Of a stretch of 64,000 nt of DNA, positions 59,047 to 64,000 are shown in pieces. Positions within the stretch are counted from its first letter, which is position 1. Every line of letters starts with the position of its first letter. Source of the DNA: Paulinella micropora (lineage: Eukaryota; Cercozoa; Imbricatea; Euglyphida); assembly GCA_009731375.1 (NCBI GenBank), contig BJOX01000298.1, positions 548,160 to 612,159 of the forward strand, in the 5' to 3' direction. The translations under genes were made by a program, and so were the position numbers. Below the pieces are notes generated by a model, which saw only the letters and a list, made by a program, of their open reading frames with translations, searched no databases and was not told where the DNA came from.

Positions 59047-59299
59047 TATTGACGGTGCCTTCTCAGAAAGACAGCAACTTGCTGATATGATGACACATAA
59101 ATGGCTGCTAGTGTTGTGACAAAAAAAAAGGGGGTTTCGGAGGTTTTGATGTCGAAGAAAAACATGGAAAAAGGCAGAACATTAGAAAAGAGCGCAGCCT
59201 GGACCGTACGAACTAGCCCAGTGGGAGACCAACCTTCTTGATGGTCAGTTCTTTTCTACGTTTTTATTTCCAAATCTCTGTCATGTTTTTGTCTGAAAG
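59047..59299. promoter_or_regulatory. Probable bidirectional promoter between receptor and GTPase genes
   Basis: The receptor start codon (59046, minus) and the first recognised GTPase exon (59300, plus) are about 250 bases apart and point away from each other. A possible first GTPase exon opens at ATG 59151. This is the longest repeat-free part of the host region. No definite TATA box was found. Confidence 0.45.
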
Positions 59300-60741
59300 G
59301 CGGACAACAAAAACGAAACCTACGAGGATGAGTCAGATGTTGCAGTGGATTTTTCAAACATGAACAAACCGTTCCGGATAATTTCGATCAACGAAGCTGG
59401 TGACCTCTATTCTACTACTTGCGCTCTGTCTCCCTGTGGAGAAAATATGAACAGAACTGTCAAAATGATGACCATGATGAAATTATAATGAGATTGTAAT
59501 GAAAGCTGACTGATAGTCATGATATTAATAATGACGGTAAGGCCCATGACAAAATAATTATTCTTATGATTTGCTGTTAAGGAGACTCATGGTGATGTCA
59601 TGTGACGTAATGTAATGTAATAGATCTTCTCATGTAGTGTACTTGAGTGTAATCTAATACAACATAGAAGGTGCATAATATAACTAATATAAAATACCAT
59701 GTTGAATTTTCGTATTTTCTGATATATGATGTTGGCATGGCGGCTGGGTTCAGGCACAAAGTTCACACTCAACCAGGAGAGACTGGACCGTGTGCTGGGC
59801 CTGGCCAAGAAGATCAACCCAGACAAGGCATGTGCACCCTAAACCAGCAGCTAATCGCTTTACAAGAGTGTGCATGATGCATGTATGTGTATGTATGTAT
59901 GTATGTATGTAAGTATGTATGTATGACATATGTATGCATGTATGTATGTATGTATGTATGTGTGTGTATGTATATGTATGTATGTATGTATGTGTGCATG
60001 TATGTATGTATGTATCTATGTATGTATGTATGTATGTATGTATGTATGTATGTATGTACATATGTATGTATGTATGTACATACATATGTATGTTCATATG
60101 TATGTGTGTATGTATGTGTGTGTGTGTATGTATGTATGTATGTATGTATGTGTAGCGTATGTACGTATGTATGTATGTATGTATGTATGTGTGTATGTGT
60201 GTATGTGTGTATGTATGTATCTATGTATGTATGTATGTATGCATGCATGCCTGCATGCATGCATGCCTGCCTACCTGCTTGTCTGTCTGTCTGTCTGTCT
60301 GTCTGTATGTATGTATGTATGTATGTATATATGTATGTATGTATGTATGTATGTTTTATGTATGCATGCATGTATGTATGTATGTATATATATTATGTAT
60401 GCATGTATGTACATACGTACGTATGTATGTATGTATGTATGTATGTATGCATGTATGTATGTATGTATGCATGTATCATGTATGTATGTATGTATGCATG
60501 TGTGTATGCATGTATGTATGTATGTATGCATGTATCTATGTATGTATGTATGTATGTTGTGTAGGTATGTATGTATGCATGCATGCATGCATGCATGCAT
60601 GCATGTATGTATGTATGTATGTATGCATGCATGCATGCATGCATGTATTTATGCGTGCATGTATGTATGTATGTATGTATGTATGTATGTATGTGTGTAT
60701 GTATGTGTGTATGTATGTATGTATGTATGTATGTATGTATG

Positions 60742-60775
<34 letters not shown>

Positions 60776-61382
60776 TGTATGTTTGTATGTTTGTATGCAT
60801 GTACCACCCTTTGTACGTACGTACGTACGTATGCATGCATGTATGCATGTATGTATGTATGCATGTATGTACATATCTACACATGTATGTATGTATATGC
60901 ATGTCTGTATGTATGTATGTATGTATGTATGTATGTGTATGTATGCATGTATGTATGCATGTATGTATGCATGTATGTATGTGTGTATGTATGTATGTAT
61001 GCGTGCATGCATGCATGTATGCATGTATGTATGTATATGTAAGTATATATGTATGTATGTATGCATGTATGTATGTATGTATGTACGTACGTACGTACGT
61101 ACGTATGTACGTATGTATGTACGTATGTATGTACGTATGTACGTATGTACGTATGTACGTATGTATGTATGTATGTATGTATGTATGTATGTATGTATGT
61201 TGTATGTATTCGAATTAAGCTGGTATTGTTTGCTGTCCGAGAGGCCTAGTTGTGAAGCCATTTCGATTGTTCCGCCTGTTTTGGCTTAGTTTTGTTTTCG
61301 ACTGTGTGTGTGTGTGTGTGTCTGTGTGTCTGTGTCTGTGTGTGTCTGTCTGTCTGTGTCTGTGTGTGTGTGTGTGTGTGCC

Positions 61383-61414
<32 letters not shown>

Positions 61415-61420
61415 TGTGTG

Positions 61421-61456
<36 letters not shown>

Positions 61457-61919
61457 TGTGTGGTGCAGGTGATCGTGTTGTCTGTGGTCGGTGCGTTTCG
61501 TTCCGGCAAGTCTTTTCTGCTCGACCTCATCTTGCGCTTTCTGCGCCACCAGGTAATCTACCTACCTACCTACCTACCTACCTACCTACCTACCCACCTA
61601 CCCACCTACCTGCCTATCTACCTATCTATCTACCTACCTACCTACCTACCTGCCCACCTACCTACACACCCACCCACCAACACACCTACCTACCTACCTA
61701 CCTACCTACCTAGGTGGGTAGGTAGGTAGGTAGGTAGGTAGGCAAGCAGGTAAGTGGGTAGGTGGTCAGGCAAGTGGGTAGGTCGGTAGGTGGGTGAGTA
61801 GGTAGGTAGGCAGGTGGGTAGGTACGCCTGGGCATGACATACGTACGCATGTATGTATGTATGTATGTATCTATGTATGTATGTATCTATGTATGTATGT
61901 ATCTATGTATGTATGCATG

Positions 61920-61980
<61 letters not shown>

Positions 61981-62625
61981 CCATTCCTAGATTGCCTTTT
62001 TCTTCAACGTCCTTCCTCCTCTTCTTTTTCCAGAACACAGTCTACCCGTGATTCCCATCCCGGACACATGCACAGTACACAAATTATTGTTTGATGTGAA
62101 ACTGCGTTCCTTTGCAAGGACTACATTCCTTTGCGACATCTCATCTATCTATCTATGTATCTATGTATGTATCTATGTATCTATGTATCTGTATCTATGT
62201 ATCTATGTATGTATGTATGTATGTATGTATGTATGTATGTATGTATGTATGTATGTATGTATGTATGTATGTATGTATGTATGTATGTATGCATGTATGT
62301 ATGCATGTATGTATGTATGTATGTATGTATGCATGCATGCATGTATGTATGTATGTATGTATGTATGTATTTAATATAATGTATGTATGTATGTATGTAT
62401 TTATGTATTTATGTATGTATGTACGTATGTATGCATGTATGTATGTATGTATGTATGCATGCATGCATGCATGCATGTATGTATGTATGTATGTATGTAA
62501 GTATGTATGTAAGTATGTAAGTAAGTAAGTAAGTAAGTATGTATGTACGTATGTATGTATGTATGTATGTATGTACGTATGTATGTATGTATGTATGTAT
62601 GTATGTATGTATGTATGTATGTATG

Positions 62626-62656
<31 letters not shown>

Positions 62657-62960
62657 GTATGTATGTATGTAAGTATGTAAGTATGTAAGTATGTATGTAT
62701 GTATGTATGCATGTATGTATGCATGTGTGTATGTATGTATGCATGCATGCATGCATGTATGTATGTATGTATGTATGTATGTATGTATGTATGTAGTATG
62801 TATGTGTATGTATGTATGTATGTATGTATTTATGTGTGTATGTGTGTGTATGTATGTATGTGTGTATGTATGTATGTAAGTAAGTAACTAAGTAAGTAAG
62901 TAAGTATGTAAGTATGTAAGTATGTAAGTAAGTGAGTAAGTAAGTATGTATGTATGTATG

Positions 62961-63022
<62 letters not shown>

Positions 63023-63285
63023 TGTGTATGTATGTATGTATGTCTGTATGTCATGTATGTCATGTATGTCATGTATGTCATGTATGTCATGTATGTCACA
63101 TGCATATTGTGCGCAGGAGACGTGCCCGGGCCCTGTCGGTCCCTTGAAGGTCTGTATGATGTATGTATGTATGTATGTATGTATGTATGTATGTCATGTA
63201 TGTATGTCATGTATGTATGTCATGTATGTATGTCATGCATGTTGTTCCTAGGAGAACGAAAACGTGCCTGCCTGGGCCAAACAAG
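59300..63285 (+). CDS. Atlastin/GBP-like dynamin-family GTPase, 5' exons only
   Basis: Exons 59300-59399, 59754-59827, 61469-61552, 63117-63149 and 63252-63285. The joined start contains MNKPFRIISINEA, then TKFTLNQERLDRVLGLAKKI, then VIVLSVVGAFRSGKSFLLD. GAFRSGKS is the P-loop of atlastins and guanylate-binding proteins (GxxRxGKS), and the lead-in resembles the segment before it in atlastin. Atlastins fuse endoplasmic reticulum membranes by GTP hydrolysis. Phases fit (1, 0, 0); the second junction uses a GC donor (AAG|GCATGT). The last two small exons (ETCPGPVGPLK, ENENVPAWAKQ) are less sure. Introns are (TATG)n, (GT)n and (ACCT)n arrays. The true first exon, the remaining G motifs and the membrane anchor are not in view, so the gene continues to the right of the window. 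Confidence 0.7.
59880..61205. repeat. TATG tetranucleotide array, 1.3 kb (GTPase intron)
   Basis: (ATGT)n with CATG, TACG and CTGT variants; long frames on both strands are artefacts. (GT)n follows at 61300-61462. Confidence 0.9.
61553..63110. repeat. ACCT, TATC and TATG arrays (GTPase intron) with a family C element
   Basis: (ACCT)n and the opposing (AGGT)n at 61556-61820 could form a hairpin; (TATC)n and (TATG)n follow. Confidence 0.88.
61980..62148 (+). mobile_element. Dispersed element, family C, full copy
   Basis: Reverse complement of 29100-29270, bordered by TATC on both sides. Confidence 0.7.
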
Positions 63286-63348
63286 GTAATGTAGGAAAGT
63301 AAGTGAGTAAGTAAGTAAGTAAGTAAGTAAGTAAGCAAGTAAGCAAGC

Positions 63349-63380
<32 letters not shown>

Positions 63381-63695
63381 TTGAAGTTCGGCCAAAAAGG
63401 TCAAAGCTAGTATTCCGTCCACCCTGGCCACCAGCGCAGGCGAGTCGCGCAAGCTTGTCCCGGGAACTCACCGCAAATCCCGCGCGAGTTCCCACAAGTG
63501 CCGCTGTCTTGGCCTTGAGCGTCTGGACCTTGTCGAACACACACACACACACACACACACACAACAAATTGCCGCGATTTGCGGTGATTTTCCGGGAAAA
63601 AACTTTCGCCTGCCATCTTACCTGTCGATTTTGTTGAAATAGATAGATAGATAGAGAGATAGTAGATAGATAGATAGACAGACAGATAGACAGAC

Positions 63696-63784
<89 letters not shown>
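63286..63784. other. GTPase intron: GTAA, CA and GATA arrays around a unique patch
   Basis: The unique patch at 63380-63635 contains TTTCCGGGAAAA- and GCGATTTGCGG-like words but no frame that I can support. Confidence 0.5.
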
Positions 63785-63787
<3 letters not shown>

Positions 63788-64000
63788 GAAATATCGACTA
63801 ATGTCAGAAAGAAGGAGCTTCTGATTTCGTCAACCAAGGAAGTCTGTGGGTAAAGTATTAACCCGATGCCCAGCTAAGCCGTGATGTTTGCACGGAAGGG
63901 ACTGATACAGGCGATACCAAAGCTCCCTAGTACCAGGCGGGGCCAGGGCTCGTTCCATAAGCGCCCCTTGCAGAACGAGCTCCCACCTCCATTACAGAGG
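63785..64000 (+). mobile_element. Family B direct-repeat unit, cut by the window edge
   Basis: Matches 30390-30627 with several differences, including GTGGGTAAAG for GTAAAG, shared with 47947-48039. So at least two sub-lineages exist. Confidence 0.7.

Overview
The window is nuclear DNA of a eukaryote, most likely a unicellular alga or other protist. The evidence is spliced genes with GT-AG introns packed with tetranucleotide repeats, a decayed Ty1/copia retrotransposon, a TTAGGG-type array, and an integrated Polinton-like virus (PLV), a class known mainly from algal and protist genomes. The species cannot be named from the sequence. At least twelve runs of N show a draft assembly, and several runs are flanked by the same sequence on both sides.

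Layout. 1-11.84 kb: a PLV provirus whose left end lies outside the window. It carries the 3' end of an upstream gene, a lysine-rich protein, an adenovirus-type cysteine protease, penton (minor capsid), major capsid, a probable surface protein, a small DUF3820-like protein, a lipase, a protein-primed DNA polymerase B and two zinc-finger proteins. Nearly every gene has a TAATATA-like box just upstream. Protease, capsid, lipase and polymerase carry frameshifts or a stop. 11.46-15.78 kb: a 2,156-base segment present twice across a 10-N gap, almost certainly one locus assembled twice. 12.5-20.3 kb: LTR-like repeats and a broken copia polyprotein on the minus strand. 20.8-59.05 kb: one minus-strand host gene. 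59.05-64 kb: the start of a divergent plus-strand gene for an atlastin/GBP-like GTPase.

The main result is the minus-strand gene. About 60 exons with compatible splice phases can be chained from a signal peptide at 59046 to a stop at 20816, giving roughly 3,500 residues. Domain order is: signal peptide, a 5'-nucleotidase-like ectodomain without its metal ligands, an ANF-type ligand-binding domain, a GABA-B-like class C seven-helix domain, a long Ser/Pro-rich linker, a Ser/Thr protein kinase with an acidic insert, and a long tail. This is a candidate G-protein-coupled receptor kinase with a nucleotide- or nucleoside-sensing head.

The introns have their own structure. Exon edges have been copied again and again into neighbouring introns with splice sites attached, and at least three families of short dispersed elements sit between blocks of GATA/TATC repeats.
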